In this document: positions 26,557-35,899 of the stretch, in pieces
How positions within the stretch are numbered: position 1 is the first letter of the stretch
Layout of the letters: every line of letters begins with the position of its first letter
Assembly (NCBI GenBank): GCA_903926855.1
Contig: CAIYKV010000147.1
Location: forward strand, 1 to 44,850
Reading direction: 5' to 3'
Length of the DNA stretch: 44,850 bases
Source of the DNA: an uncultured Bacteroidota bacterium
GTDB lineage: Bacteria > Bacteroidota > Bacteroidia > Chitinophagales > Chitinophagaceae
Made by a program: the position numbers and the translations under genes
The notes under the pieces: generated by a model
Databases searched by the model: none
What the model was told of the DNA's origin: nothing
Seen by the model: the letters and a program-made list of their open reading frames with translations, nothing else

Positions 26557-27030
26557 TTAAGCCATACCCGGAAACAAAGGCCTGCCCACAATCTCTCTGA
26601 ATGGCCAGGGGATGCTGGCTAATATCAGTATAAGGGCGATCAGGAAATACCAGAATGCTTTTTTATATTTTACTTCATCAGCAACCGCTTTTTTTGCCAT
26701 TCCATGACCAAATGTGATCAGTAAAATAGCTACAATCATGCCTACCGGATGTTCTACCCAAAAGAATCGAAAGAATTTATCTTTCATTACCCGGGTACCT
26801 TCTGGTAAATTGGTAACAAAAATGCCAAACCTGCCAAAACCTACCTGATACAAGCCCAATAAAAGTGTGACATGTCCGCTGATCATAGTAAATAACCATA
26901 TCTTTTTATCACCCGGAGCAAATATTTTCTTCGACTTCCATCCCGAATAGGCTTTCAGAATAGATATCACCAGCAAAACCAAAATGATCCAGCGTAAAAA
27001 ATTATGAAGATGTAATAAACCTGTTTGCAT
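26557..27030 (-). CDS. Four-helix membrane protein with buried histidines
   Basis: The 157-aa protein has four hydrophobic segments (about 10-28, 43-63, 94-112, 124-142). Histidines lie at or in the helices: His7 and His9 (LLHLHNFLRW), His53 (SGHVTLL), His94 (VEHPVGM) and His109 (FGHGMAKK). This layout resembles small haem-b-binding quinol or cytochrome b561-like membrane proteins, but I cannot assign it to a known family, and haem binding is inference. ATG at 27028-27030; an AT-rich 7-periodic tract lies just upstream and the PD40 gene ends 57 bases away on the same strand, so the two could be co-transcribed. Confidence 0.78.
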   Translation of the reverse strand: MQTGLLHLHNFLRWIILVLLVISILKAYSGWKSKKIFAPGDKKIWLFTMISGHVTLLLGLYQVGFGRFGIFVTNLPEGTRVMKDKFFRFFWVEHPVGMIVAILLITFGHGMAKKAVADEVKYKKAFWYFLIALILILASIPWPFREIVGRPLFPGMA

Positions 27031-27051
27031 ATATTCTGTTTTATCTGGTTT

Positions 27052-27090
27052 GTAATTATTAATTTTAAATTATTAATTGTTAATTACTAA
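27052..27090. repeat. AT-rich tract with 7-bp period
   Basis: Heptamers of the type TAATTAT, TAATTTT, AAATTAT, TAATTGT, TAATTAC follow each other between the PD40 gene end and the four-helix membrane gene start. The period matches the tracts at 1303 and 44814. Confidence 0.6.
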
Positions 27091-28166
27091 TCAACCCAAT
27101 CTGCTACAAATAAATTGGTATCATGTCCCCCACCATTGTTTCGGTTGGAAGAGAATAGTATTTTTTTTCCATCCGGACTAAACATCGGAAAAGCATCGAA
27201 GCCTTTATCACGACTTACTTTTTCTAATCCCTTTCCATTAATATCGGTGAGGTACATGTTGAAAGGAAACCCTCTTTTATATTCATGGTTACTGCAAAAA
27301 ATAATATGCTTACCATCTGGTGTAAAATTCGGTGCCCAGTTAGCCTGTTCAAGGAATGTAATCTGGTGAGCATTCTTTCCGTCAGCATCTGCAACCCATA
27401 CTTCCATGTGGGTTGGCGCAACAAGTCCTTCTGCTAATAATTCTTTGTACTCTTTAATTTCTTCAGGGGTAGTAGGTCGGCTGGCTCTCCAGACTATTTT
27501 TTTCCCATCCGGACTAAACCATGCCCCACCATCATAACCCAAGGTATTGGTTACTTTAATTTCCTTACCGGTTGCCAGTTCCATTACATAGAGGTCAAGG
27601 TCTCCTTCTTTTACACTGCAATAAATCATCTTTTTCCCATCAGGTGAAAGGGTGCCTTCTGCATCATATCCTTTTGAATGGGTTAACTGTTTTATAATCT
27701 TTCCGCTGGTATCGGCCATATATATATCATAGCTTTCATAAATGGGCCAGATATATTTATTTCCATATTTAGATCTGTCGGGTAATGGCGGGCAGGTATC
27801 AGCTCCTTTAAAAGTAGAAGCATAAATAATATGTTTACCATCCGGCAGAAAATAGGAACAAGATGTTCGGCCTTTTCCACTGCTTACCATATGGTAGGTG
27901 AATTTTTCACCTTTGGCAGGTAGTTTTCCAATGAATATCTGATCGCAATTCAATCCTTCTTTTGGGTTGGTACGTTGGAAAATAATCGACTTTCCATCAT
28001 AACTCCAATACGCTTCTGCGTTATCACCCCCGAAAGTAAGCTGGGTGATATTTTTAAAATGCCTCTCTCCGGCAAATAGTACAGAATCGGGACTTATATT
28101 TTTGTCCTGTGCAAAAAGGGTTCCCGCTAATAAAATGAAAATGGGTAAAAAAGCTGATCTACGCAT
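27087..28166 (-). CDS. Exported PD40 (TolB-like) beta-propeller protein
   Basis: The 359-aa protein has a signal peptide (residues 1-19, ending TLFAQ) and six WD40-like PD40 blades, each with an SPDGKKI-type core: WSYDGKSIIF, FLPDGKHIIY, LSPDGKKMIY, FSPDGKKIVW, FTPDGKHIIF and FSPDGKKILF. A six-bladed propeller like that of TolB is expected. There is no TolB N-terminal domain and no peptidase domain, so it is not classical TolB or a DPP-IV-like enzyme. Probably periplasmic; partner unknown. Divergent from the TPR lipoprotein gene. Confidence 0.88.
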   Translation of the reverse strand: MRRSAFLPIFILLAGTLFAQDKNISPDSVLFAGERHFKNITQLTFGGDNAEAYWSYDGKSIIFQRTNPKEGLNCDQIFIGKLPAKGEKFTYHMVSSGKGRTSCSYFLPDGKHIIYASTFKGADTCPPLPDRSKYGNKYIWPIYESYDIYMADTSGKIIKQLTHSKGYDAEGTLSPDGKKMIYCSVKEGDLDLYVMELATGKEIKVTNTLGYDGGAWFSPDGKKIVWRASRPTTPEEIKEYKELLAEGLVAPTHMEVWVADADGKNAHQITFLEQANWAPNFTPDGKHIIFCSNHEYKRGFPFNMYLTDINGKGLEKVSRDKGFDAFPMFSPDGKKILFSSNRNNGGGHDTNLFVADWVD

Positions 28167-28182
28167 AATTGTTAATATTCGG

Positions 28183-28190
28183 CAAAAATA
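28183..28190 (-). promoter_or_regulatory. Candidate -7 box (TATTTTTG) for the PD40 gene
   Basis: On the minus strand TATTTTTG fits TAnnTTTG and lies 17 bases upstream of the ATG at 28166. No strong -33 box is seen. A second TATTTTTG on the plus strand (28245-28252) ends five bases before the lipoprotein ATG, which would give an almost leaderless transcript. Confidence 0.35.
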
Positions 28191-28256
28191 AGGGGCTGAT
28201 ACCAGTGAATTGTCAGAAAAATATCATCTCTTATTCTATCGGCCTATTTTTGTGTA

Positions 28257-29063
28257 ATGAAATACTGTATTCCGGCTCTATTTTTTCTATTCTTACTGGC
28301 CTGCAAGAACGAATCGAAAACAAATCATGCGCAAGCTTTATCTCCCGGGGACTTACCTGCGTCCGTCAAAAACCTGATAAGCAATGTAAGCAAAAACCCT
28401 GATAGTACCGGTTTACGGTTCCAATTGGTAGATGCCCTGGATAGTATGGGTGATTATACAGAGGCGCTGGCCCAGGCAGATTCGATGATCAAAAGAGATA
28501 GTCTAAGTTACGCTTTATGGTACAGGAAGGCAATGGTTCAGGAAAATGCCAAAGATACCCCAGGGGCTTTACGATCTTTCAGATATGCCATCAGGATATA
28601 TCCCTCTCCTGATGCAATGTTGGCAGCTGCCAATCTATTAGCAGAAAAAGGAAATGATACAGCATTATTATTGACAAAAGAGGTAGCCAGTTTCCGGGAG
28701 GGAAGAGAATATACAGCTCATTGCAATTTTATCAATGGGGTATATTATGCCCGCAAAGGAGAACATGCAAAAGCAATGGCGGCATTTAATAATTGTATTC
28801 TGAACGATCTGAATTATATGGAAGCGTATATGGAGAAAGGTTTTCTCTATTACGAGAGCAAGAAACTGCCTGAAGCGATACAGGTATTTACTACAGTAAT
28901 TACCCTCAAAAACACGTATCCTGATGGGTATTACTGGCTGGGAAAATGTTATGAAACAAACCAGAATAAACCAGGGGCAATTTCCAATTACCAAAAAGCG
29001 CTGACCCTTGATCCCCAATTAAAAGAGGCAGGAATCGCCTTAAAAAGATTGGGAGTGAATTAA
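28257..29063 (+). CDS. TPR-repeat lipoprotein
   Basis: The 268-aa protein begins MKYCIPALFFLFLLAC, a lipoprotein signal with Cys16 as the modified residue, followed by KNESK. The rest is made of tetratricopeptide repeats, clearest at GDYTEALAQADSMIKRD, EHAKAMAAFNNCILNDLNYMEAYMEKG, KKLPEAIQVFTTVITLKNTYPDGYYWLG and KPGAISNYQKALTLDPQLKEA. Such proteins scaffold protein complexes in the periplasm or at the outer membrane. The ATG is at 28257. Its partner is not known; rpe follows 50 bases later on the same strand. Confidence 0.88.
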   Translation: MKYCIPALFFLFLLACKNESKTNHAQALSPGDLPASVKNLISNVSKNPDSTGLRFQLVDALDSMGDYTEALAQADSMIKRDSLSYALWYRKAMVQENAKDTPGALRSFRYAIRIYPSPDAMLAAANLLAEKGNDTALLLTKEVASFREGREYTAHCNFINGVYYARKGEHAKAMAAFNNCILNDLNYMEAYMEKGFLYYESKKLPEAIQVFTTVITLKNTYPDGYYWLGKCYETNQNKPGAISNYQKALTLDPQLKEAGIALKRLGVN

Positions 29064-29113
29064 TTTTAAGGTTACAAAATAATTTTCTGAATTTCGTTTT
29101 ATAAATCAAAGAT

Positions 29114-29761
29114 ATGCCCATCATTGCCCCATCTTTATTAAGTGCCGATTTCCTGAATCTTCAAAAGGATTGTACCATGCTGAATGAAAGCGATGCAGAT
29201 TGGTTTCATCTGGATGTGATGGATGGAAGTTTTGTTCCCAATATCAGCTTTGGGTTTCCGATCATTGAGAAAGTCAGAAAAGCAACTACCAAGATTTGTG
29301 ATGTGCACCTTATGATACTTGAACCCGGCAAATATGCAGAAGCTTTTAAAAAAGCCGGCGCAGATATACTTACTGTGCACATTGAAGCTTGTCCACACCT
29401 TCACAGAAATATTCAGCAGATCAAGGGGCTGGGTATGCGTGCCGGGGTTGCCTTGAACCCGCATACACCTGTGAGTTTATTATTAGACATCATTGATGAT
29501 GTGGATATGGTTTGTCTGATGAGTGTGAACCCGGGTTTTGGCGGACAGCAATTCATTCCCAATACCATTAATAAGATAAGGGCGCTGAAACATTTAATAA
29601 AAGACAAAGGACTGCATACACTGATTGAAATTGATGGCGGTGTAACTCTTGAAAATGCACCAGCTATCTTACATGCCGGCGCCGATGTACTGGTAGCTGG
29701 AAATACTGTATTCAAATCTGATGACCCGCAATCTACAATTGCTGCTTTAAAAAGTTTATAA
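29114..29761 (+). CDS. rpe: Ribulose-phosphate 3-epimerase
   Basis: Interconverts ribulose 5-phosphate and xylulose 5-phosphate in the pentose phosphate pathway, in the cytosol. The 215-aa TIM barrel has the full motif set: APSLLSADFLNL, HLDVMDGSFVPNISFG (metal and catalytic Asp), DVHLMI, VNPGFGGQQF and IDGGVTLENA. Length is standard. The ATG is at 29114. It may be co-transcribed with the TPR gene upstream but has no functional link to it. Confidence 0.96.
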   Translation: MPIIAPSLLSADFLNLQKDCTMLNESDADWFHLDVMDGSFVPNISFGFPIIEKVRKATTKICDVHLMILEPGKYAEAFKKAGADILTVHIEACPHLHRNIQQIKGLGMRAGVALNPHTPVSLLLDIIDDVDMVCLMSVNPGFGGQQFIPNTINKIRALKHLIKDKGLHTLIEIDGGVTLENAPAILHAGADVLVAGNTVFKSDDPQSTIAALKSL

Positions 29762-29947
29762 AACAGCCATAACAGCATTATCAATTCATTAAGGATTGAT
29801 AAGCGCATTGCTGGTAAACTGCCAGTCAATTGTTTGGCAATCTCTCTACCTGTAATCATTGGACAGCTAAGCTTGTTTTGAATAGTTTGTATTATACTAT
29901 CCACATCTGTGTATAAGAAATACTAGGTTTTTATGTTGTTCTCGGAT

Positions 29948-29955
29948 TAAATTTG
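29948..29955 (+). promoter_or_regulatory. Candidate -7 box (TAAATTTG) for phoH
   Basis: TAAATTTG fits TAnnTTTG and stands 54 bases before the TTG start of phoH. A T run at 29928-29932 is at about the -33 distance but is not a clean TTTG. Confidence 0.4.
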
Positions 29956-30009
29956 GAATAGATGTTATTTCAGCTCTTACCACATTTCAAACCCATTAAA
30001 CCGTAAAAT

Positions 30010-30993
30010 TTGACTGAGACTATTATTAACCTCGAATCCGTTAATCCCATTGAATTTTTTGGCGTAAACAACGGAAAGTTAGATTTGCTGAAAAAGAAAT
30101 TCCCACTGTTAAAGATCCTCTCCCGCGGGACACAATTAAAACTGAGCGGGGCCCCAGAGCAAATAGAAACAGCAAAAGAAAAAATCGTTTTGATCATTCA
30201 GTACCTGGAACGTAATGGGCATCTGAGTGAAAATTATTTTGAACAGATTCTTGGTGGAGACGATGCGGAAACTGTTGACAATTTTATTGACAGTAATCCC
30301 AATGATATCCTCGTTTTTGGCCCGAATGGCAAAACCGTAAGGGCACGTACACAGAACCAGAAAAAAATGGTGCAGGCAGTAGACCGAAACGATATTGTTT
30401 TCGCGATCGGACCAGCCGGAACAGGTAAAACCTACACAGCGGTAGCATTGGCTGTAAGGGCATTGAAGAACAAGCTGGTAAAAAAAATCATCCTGACACG
30501 TCCGGCGGTGGAAGCAGGTGAAAGTCTTGGATTTTTACCCGGAGATCTGAAAGAAAAGATTGATCCTTATCTGCGACCATTGTATGATGCATTGGATGAT
30601 ATGATCCCTGCTGATAAGCTGGGTTATTATATGAGCACACGTACTATTGAGATTGCCCCATTAGCCTATATGCGTGGCCGTACTCTCGACAATGCGTTTA
30701 TTATTCTGGATGAGGCACAGAATACCAATGACCTGCAGTTAAAAATGTTTTTAACAAGGATTGGCGCAAATGCAAAAGCCATTATTACTGGTGATCCTAC
30801 TCAGGTAGATCTGCCCAGAAATATGCGTAGCGGACTGGAAAAATCAACTCGGATACTGAAAAACGTTGACGGTATTGCACACATAGAATTAAACGAAGAA
30901 GATGTGGTACGTCACCGTTTGGTAAAAGCCATTATACGGGCCTATGAGAAAGAAAAAGAGAAAGAGGATGCAGAAACGGGATACCATAAATAA
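30010..30993 (+). CDS. phoH: PhoH-family ATPase
   Basis: Cytosolic P-loop protein of 327 aa. Residues 1-95 form a small KH-like N-terminal domain (VNPIEFFGVNNGKLDLLKKKF); the ATPase part has Walker A GPAGTGKT (134-141, Lys140) and Walker B FIILDEAQN, plus ITGDPTQVDLP. PhoH proteins are thought to act on RNA, possibly as helicases, and are induced by phosphate shortage in E. coli. The start is TTG at 30010: no ATG occurs near, and the family's usual N-terminal sequence begins directly after it. A strong palindromic terminator follows the gene. Confidence 0.93.
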   Translation: MTETIINLESVNPIEFFGVNNGKLDLLKKKFPLLKILSRGTQLKLSGAPEQIETAKEKIVLIIQYLERNGHLSENYFEQILGGDDAETVDNFIDSNPNDILVFGPNGKTVRARTQNQKKMVQAVDRNDIVFAIGPAGTGKTYTAVALAVRALKNKLVKKIILTRPAVEAGESLGFLPGDLKEKIDPYLRPLYDALDDMIPADKLGYYMSTRTIEIAPLAYMRGRTLDNAFIILDEAQNTNDLQLKMFLTRIGANAKAIITGDPTQVDLPRNMRSGLEKSTRILKNVDGIAHIELNEEDVVRHRLVKAIIRAYEKEKEKEDAETGYHK

Positions 30994-31027
30994 CTAGCAG
31001 TTTCTGGCCGCTGGCTAATTGCATTAT

Positions 31028-31067
31028 AAATAGAGGGGCTCTATCGGTTGATAGAGCCCCTCTATTT
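31028..31067. terminator. Strong bidirectional terminator between phoH and ribBA
   Basis: AAATAGAGGGGCTCTATC (31028-31045) and its exact reverse complement (31050-31067) form an 18-bp stem with the four-base loop GGTT. It sits between convergent genes and has AT-rich sequence on both sides, so it should stop transcription from either direction. Confidence 0.92.
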
Positions 31068-31086
31068 ATCTATATACTTTGTTAAG

Positions 31087-32289
31087 TTATTTGCCTAAAA
31101 TCTCGTGCCCTAGTTTGTCTCTTTTGGTTTCCAGGTATTTTAAGTTATGAGAATTGGGGTTCATTTCGATAGGAACTATCTCTACAATTTCAATCCCATA
31201 TCCATTCAAACCGGCACGTTTACGTGGATTATTGCTCATTAATTTGAGACTGGTAGCCCCAAGGTAACGAAGTATTTGTGCACCAACCCCATAATCTCTT
31301 TCATCCATTCCAAAACCCAAATGCAAATTGGCTTCTACCGTATCCATTCCTTCTTCCTGTAACTTATAGGCTTTTAGTTTATTGATCAGGCCAATCCCCC
31401 TGCCCTCCTGGTTCATATAAAGTATGATTCCCTTACCCTCATTTTCTACCATTGCCATTGCCTTATGTAATTGTTCTCCGCAATCGCAACGAAAACTGCC
31501 CAATATATCCCCGGTAAAACAACTGCTGTGAACACGGGTTAATACCGGCTCCCCTTTTTGCCAGCTTCCTTTAATTAATGCGAGATGTTCTGCTCCGGTT
31601 GTCTTTTCCTTAAAAGCCACCAGGGTAAAATGCCCGTATTTGGTAGGCATATCCACCCTTACCAATTCCTCAATCAAAGAATCTATTCTTAAGCGATAAT
31701 CAATCAGGTCTTTGATGGATATAATTTTCAAAGAAAATTTCTGCGCAATCTCCAATAACTCTGGCAACCTAGCCATGGTACCATCTTCATTCATTACTTC
31801 CACCAAAACTCCGGCTGGTTCCAAACCAGCCAGTCTTGCCAAATCAACAGCAGCTTCTGTATGCCCCGTTCTTCTTAATACCCCACCCGCTTTTGCACGT
31901 AAAGGGAAAATATGACCGGGCCTTCCCAAATCTGAAGGCTTTGTATGTGGGTTAACCAATGCCTGTATGGTTTTTGCCCTGTCGTGGGTAGATATTCCCG
32001 TAGTAGTTCCCTGTCCAATTAAATCAACAGATACCGTAAATGCCGTTTCATGCAACGAGGTATTAGAACTAACCATGGGCTCCAATCCCAATTCCAGACA
32101 ACGCTCTTCAGTTAAGGCTGCGCAGATCAGTCCACGCCCCTCCCTACTCATAAAATTGATTATTTCAGGAGTTGTATGCGTCGCTGCAATAATAAAATCC
32201 CCTTCATTTTCCCTGTCTTCATCATCCACCACAATCACCATCTTTCCGGTACGTATATATTCAATCGCTTCCTCGATCCTGTTTAACAT
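31087..32289 (-). CDS. ribBA: Bifunctional DHBP synthase / GTP cyclohydrolase II
   Basis: Provides both entry intermediates of riboflavin synthesis. The 400-aa protein has an N-terminal RibB domain (about 1-200: [19 protein letters not shown] with acidic metal site, [31 protein letters not shown]) and a C-terminal RibA domain (about 210-400: [20 protein letters not shown] with the three zinc cysteines, [21 protein letters not shown]). Both active sites look complete. ATG at 32287-32289. No other rib gene is near and no FMN riboswitch is recognisable in the upstream gap. Confidence 0.97.
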   Translation of the reverse strand: MLNRIEEAIEYIRTGKMVIVVDDEDRENEGDFIIAATHTTPEIINFMSREGRGLICAALTEERCLELGLEPMVSSNTSLHETAFTVSVDLIGQGTTTGISTHDRAKTIQALVNPHTKPSDLGRPGHIFPLRAKAGGVLRRTGHTEAAVDLARLAGLEPAGVLVEVMNEDGTMARLPELLEIAQKFSLKIISIKDLIDYRLRIDSLIEELVRVDMPTKYGHFTLVAFKEKTTGAEHLALIKGSWQKGEPVLTRVHSSCFTGDILGSFRCDCGEQLHKAMAMVENEGKGIILYMNQEGRGIGLINKLKAYKLQEEGMDTVEANLHLGFGMDERDYGVGAQILRYLGATSLKLMSNNPRKRAGLNGYGIEIVEIVPIEMNPNSHNLKYLETKRDKLGHEILGK

Positions 32290-32596
32290 ATTACTGATTT
32301 ATTCTCCAAAATTACAACCCATAACGCGTAAATAGGATGGTAAAAAATAAGCTTGGCGATATTTTACCAATAACGAAAATCAATAGCTACCCAATTATTC
32401 CTATTCAGACTGATAAAAAGCATATCTGAACTGAAAACTGAGCCATCAGGCAGTTTCCCATCCACCTACAAATTACTTCACTAAAATGCGGAAAACTATC
32501 CAAAAAGAGGGCGTTTTTTCACTAGCAGTTCTGCGGTAAATACCTAATGATATAACCCTCTTTGCTTAGTTAATTAGCCATATAAAAATTAAGGAA
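32290..32596. other. 307-base divergent intergenic region between ribBA and the Oar-like gene
   Basis: On the minus strand TAATTTTG (32307-32314) fits TAnnTTTG and may be the ribBA -7 box, 18 bases before the ATG. An imperfect inverted repeat (GGTAAAAAATA with TATTTTACC, about 32339-32367) lies near it. No FMN-riboswitch core, no small gene and no clear promoter of the receptor gene were found. Confidence 0.4.
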
Positions 32597-35500
32597 ATGG
32601 TTTTAAAAAAATTAGTCAGAAAGGAATTAATATTATACCTGTTTTCCTTTTCCGCTGTAGCCCAAAATACAACAGGAGATATTGGTGGAACAGTAAAAAC
32701 CCTTACCGGAGAAATTCTCGCAGGTGCCACTATAAAATTGCTGCATGAACCTACAGGCTTATTGCTGTATTCGCAAAGCCGGAGCAGGGGAAATTACAGA
32801 ATACCAGGACTTGTACCCGGTGGTCCATATACACTAGAAGTGTCATTTATAAACTTCCTGAATCAGAAAAAAACAGGGATTTATATTCAATTAGGTGAAG
32901 AAAAAATAATTGATTTCCAATTAGAAAAACAAAGTATCCGATTAGGGGAAGTCCGAGTTTTTGGATCACGCAAAAAAAACGAACCAGGCTGGGATGGCGG
33001 GAATATTCTTACAGAAGAAAGAATATTGAGCACACCCTCAGTAGGCAGGAATTTGCAAGATTATCTTCGGAATTTTCCGCAAGCAAAACTTGTGTCGGGA
33101 AATGAAGGCGCCGTATCAATAGCTGGTCAGAATAACCGATTCAATGCATTTTATATCGACGGAGCAATCAGCAATGATGTATTTGGTCTGGCAGCTTCCG
33201 GCACCAATGGCGGTCAGGCTGGTATTTCACCTGTCTCCATGGAAGCGATTCATCAATTGCAAATGACCATTCATCCGTTTGATGCTTCTTTGGGAAATTT
33301 TACAGGTGCTGGTATCAATGCAGTGACAAAATCAGGTACCAACCGGCAAACCAGTTCTGTGTATCATTTTTTCTCCAATGCCAATTTCATCGGCAAAACA
33401 CCAACCGGATCAAAACAATTAGCCACTAAAGCCGATGGTTTTCAGATGCAGCAATTCGGGGCGAGCTTACAGGGACCAATCTCTATCAATAAAATTTTTT
33501 ATTTTTTTAATTTTGAACTGCAAAGAGATACTCGACCGCAACCATTCTCTTTTAGTGATTATAGAGGTAACACCCATACAAGCCAGCTATTGAACATTTT
33601 AGCGAATACGCTGAAGGGGACTTATGACTATGAGCCAGGCGGGTTTATAAATAATCCCGAAACCTTGCATGCAGACAGATTGACTGCACGTATTGATTGG
33701 GTTGCCAACAACAAGCATAAAATTTCTTTGAGTACCCGCTATTTGCAGGCGCAAAAAGAGAATACCAATGCAAACAATTCTTCGGTGATTCATTTCAGAA
33801 ATGATGGTTATCTTTTGAATACCCATACCCATTCATTTTCCCTGGAATTAAAAAGCAATTTCCTGAGAAACAATGCCAACCAATTCATGCTCACCTATAC
33901 TCAGGTGAAAGATGACCGCGATCCTTTAGGAAAACCTTTTCCCAGGGTACGTATCAATGATGGCAATGGCGCTTTCCTTTTTGGAACAGATAATAGTTCT
34001 ACCAACAATCTGCTGATACAACAAAATTGGAGTTTGTTTGAAAAGTATAGTTTTACGATTTTAAAACATGCCATCAGCCTGGGAATGGATTGCGAATACA
34101 GTAAAGTAATGAATACATTTATTCAAAATAGTTTTGGCAATTATACCTATTTTTCAATTGCCGATTTTCTTACAAATGCAAAACCTACTTATTATCAATT
34201 GGGGTTTTCCCCACGAGATCCGCAAAACAAAGATCATTCGAAAACCGCTGCCCATTTCTCAATCCTCAAAACAGCCATTTTTGTGAATGACAAAATTCGG
34301 GTTAGACCCAATTTTTATGTACAATATGGAGTGCGAGTTGACCAGTACCATTTTATCAACTCCCCTATTGCAAATGATTACACCAATCAGATAGCCATCC
34401 CACAGTATGAAAAATATTGGGATTTACAAGATGCAAGATCAGGGGATGCATTATCTGTTCCTGTTTCAATTTCCCCGAGATTGGGCTTCCGTTATGGCTT
34501 TGTAAAAAACCGTGTTCAATTAAGTGGTGGTGTAGGATTATTTACTGGCAGAATCCCGCTTGCCTGGCCGGGCGGAACTTATCAAAATAATGGATTATTT
34601 GTAGGCGGATATACGGCTGCTCCGGCACAGTTGAATACCATCCGTTTCAGGCCCAATCCATACCAGCAATGGACACCGGCAGAATTGGGCGTCACTGCCA
34701 ATAGTACTACTCTTAATCTGATAGCCAAACAATTCAGTATGCCCCAATTGCTAAGGGCATCATTAGGACTTGAATTGGATTTGCCAAATAACTGGACTGT
34801 AAAGACAGAGATGATGTTAAGCCAACATACAAACGGTATCAAGTATACCAATATAAATATTTTACCTCCGAATGCAAATGCAAAAGGACCGGATAACCGC
34901 TCAGTATATACCATCCTCAACAACGGAAAAATCCCCTTAGAGAGTAATGGATCTAATCCATATAACTATGCAATATTACTGAGCAATTATCGGGGTGACA
35001 ATGGTTTTGCAAAAGATTTTACCGCCGCGATAACCAAAAAAGATCATACGGGTTTATTGCTGGAAGGCTCCTATCATTTTTCTCATTCTGTAACCTTACA
35101 TGATGGCACGAGTTCTGTCAATCAAAGTCAATGGAGGTTTATGGAAACTGTACATGGAAGGAATTCTATTTCATTATCTACTTCCGATTTTAGTGCCGGG
35201 CATAAGATAATGCTGGTATTCAGTAAGCGATTACAAAGCCTCAGAAAAAAATACCAAACCACGATCTCCTTTTCGTATACAGGTGAATCAGGTTCGGGAT
35301 TAAGCTATGTTTATAGCAATGGTAGTATGACAAGAGATGATGGAATCAATGGAGGAAATGACCTGATATATATACCTACCGCAAAAGATCTGGACGGAAT
35401 GATTTTCTTACCTTATACAACAGGAATGCAGGTAGTAACTGCAGAGCAGCAAAAAGGAGCGTTTGAAAAATACATATCACGGGATAGATATCTCAATCAA

Positions 35501-35866
35501 CAAAGAGGCAATTATGTAGAAAGAAATGGAAGCCGAACTCCTTTTACCCATATTGTTGATTTCAAAATAAAACAAGAACTGAATTTTGTGATATCCGGAA
35601 AGAAATACCAGGTTCAATTAAGTCTAGATGTATTTAATATCAGCAATCTTATTAACCGTAACTGGGGGCGCAGGTATTACCAGCCAAATGATAATTTTGC
35701 CCCTCTTGCTTTTATGGGATATCTGAGTGAGACCCAGCTAATTCCTCAATACCGATTTGATCCAAATCAATTACAGTCTGTTCCCTGGATAGTAAGTAAT
35801 AGTCTTTCCCCCTCTTTTACTGCAAGATGGATGGCACAAATGGGTATCCGTTTTACTATTTACTGA
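32597..35866 (+). CDS. Oar-like TonB-dependent outer-membrane receptor
   Basis: The 1089-aa protein begins with an export signal (residues 1-23, ending AVAQ), then a carboxypeptidase-regulatory-like beta-sandwich (about 27-95, DIGGTVKTLTGEILAGATI ... GNYRIPGLVPGGPYTLEVSF), a plug region (about 100-240: VGRNLQDYLRNFPQAKLV, NNRFNAFYIDGA, TGAGINAVTKSGTN), and a large C-terminal 22-strand-type barrel ending in MAQMGIRFTIY. This is the layout of Oar/TonB-dependent receptors. No SusD-like partner is adjacent, so it is probably not a SusCD glycan importer; some Oar proteins take part in protein export or adhesion. ATG at 32597. Ligand unknown. Confidence 0.92.
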   Translation: MVLKKLVRKELILYLFSFSAVAQNTTGDIGGTVKTLTGEILAGATIKLLHEPTGLLLYSQSRSRGNYRIPGLVPGGPYTLEVSFINFLNQKKTGIYIQLGEEKIIDFQLEKQSIRLGEVRVFGSRKKNEPGWDGGNILTEERILSTPSVGRNLQDYLRNFPQAKLVSGNEGAVSIAGQNNRFNAFYIDGAISNDVFGLAASGTNGGQAGISPVSMEAIHQLQMTIHPFDASLGNFTGAGINAVTKSGTNRQTSSVYHFFSNANFIGKTPTGSKQLATKADGFQMQQFGASLQGPISINKIFYFFNFELQRDTRPQPFSFSDYRGNTHTSQLLNILANTLKGTYDYEPGGFINNPETLHADRLTARIDWVANNKHKISLSTRYLQAQKENTNANNSSVIHFRNDGYLLNTHTHSFSLELKSNFLRNNANQFMLTYTQVKDDRDPLGKPFPRVRINDGNGAFLFGTDNSSTNNLLIQQNWSLFEKYSFTILKHAISLGMDCEYSKVMNTFIQNSFGNYTYFSIADFLTNAKPTYYQLGFSPRDPQNKDHSKTAAHFSILKTAIFVNDKIRVRPNFYVQYGVRVDQYHFINSPIANDYTNQIAIPQYEKYWDLQDARSGDALSVPVSISPRLGFRYGFVKNRVQLSGGVGLFTGRIPLAWPGGTYQNNGLFVGGYTAAPAQLNTIRFRPNPYQQWTPAELGVTANSTTLNLIAKQFSMPQLLRASLGLELDLPNNWTVKTEMMLSQHTNGIKYTNINILPPNANAKGPDNRSVYTILNNGKIPLESNGSNPYNYAILLSNYRGDNGFAKDFTAAITKKDHTGLLLEGSYHFSHSVTLHDGTSSVNQSQWRFMETVHGRNSISLSTSDFSAGHKIMLVFSKRLQSLRKKYQTTISFSYTGESGSGLSYVYSNGSMTRDDGINGGNDLIYIPTAKDLDGMIFLPYTTGMQVVTAEQQKGAFEKYISRDRYLNQQRGNYVERNGSRTPFTHIVDFKIKQELNFVISGKKYQVQLSLDVFNISNLINRNWGRRYYQPNDNFAPLAFMGYLSETQLIPQYRFDPNQLQSVPWIVSNSLSPSFTARWMAQMGIRFTIY

Positions 35867-35899
35867 GTAAGTTTTTATCGGAATTGAAACAAATCAAAC

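Noticed and set aside
32339-32367. Inverted repeat GGTAAAAAATA/TATTTTACC as an operator
   Set aside because: The arms do not match exactly and no known regulator site has this sequence; kept only as a remark in the gap entry.
32290-32596. FMN riboswitch ahead of ribBA
   Set aside because: No conserved RFN-element core was seen, and the candidate -7 box leaves a leader too short for it.
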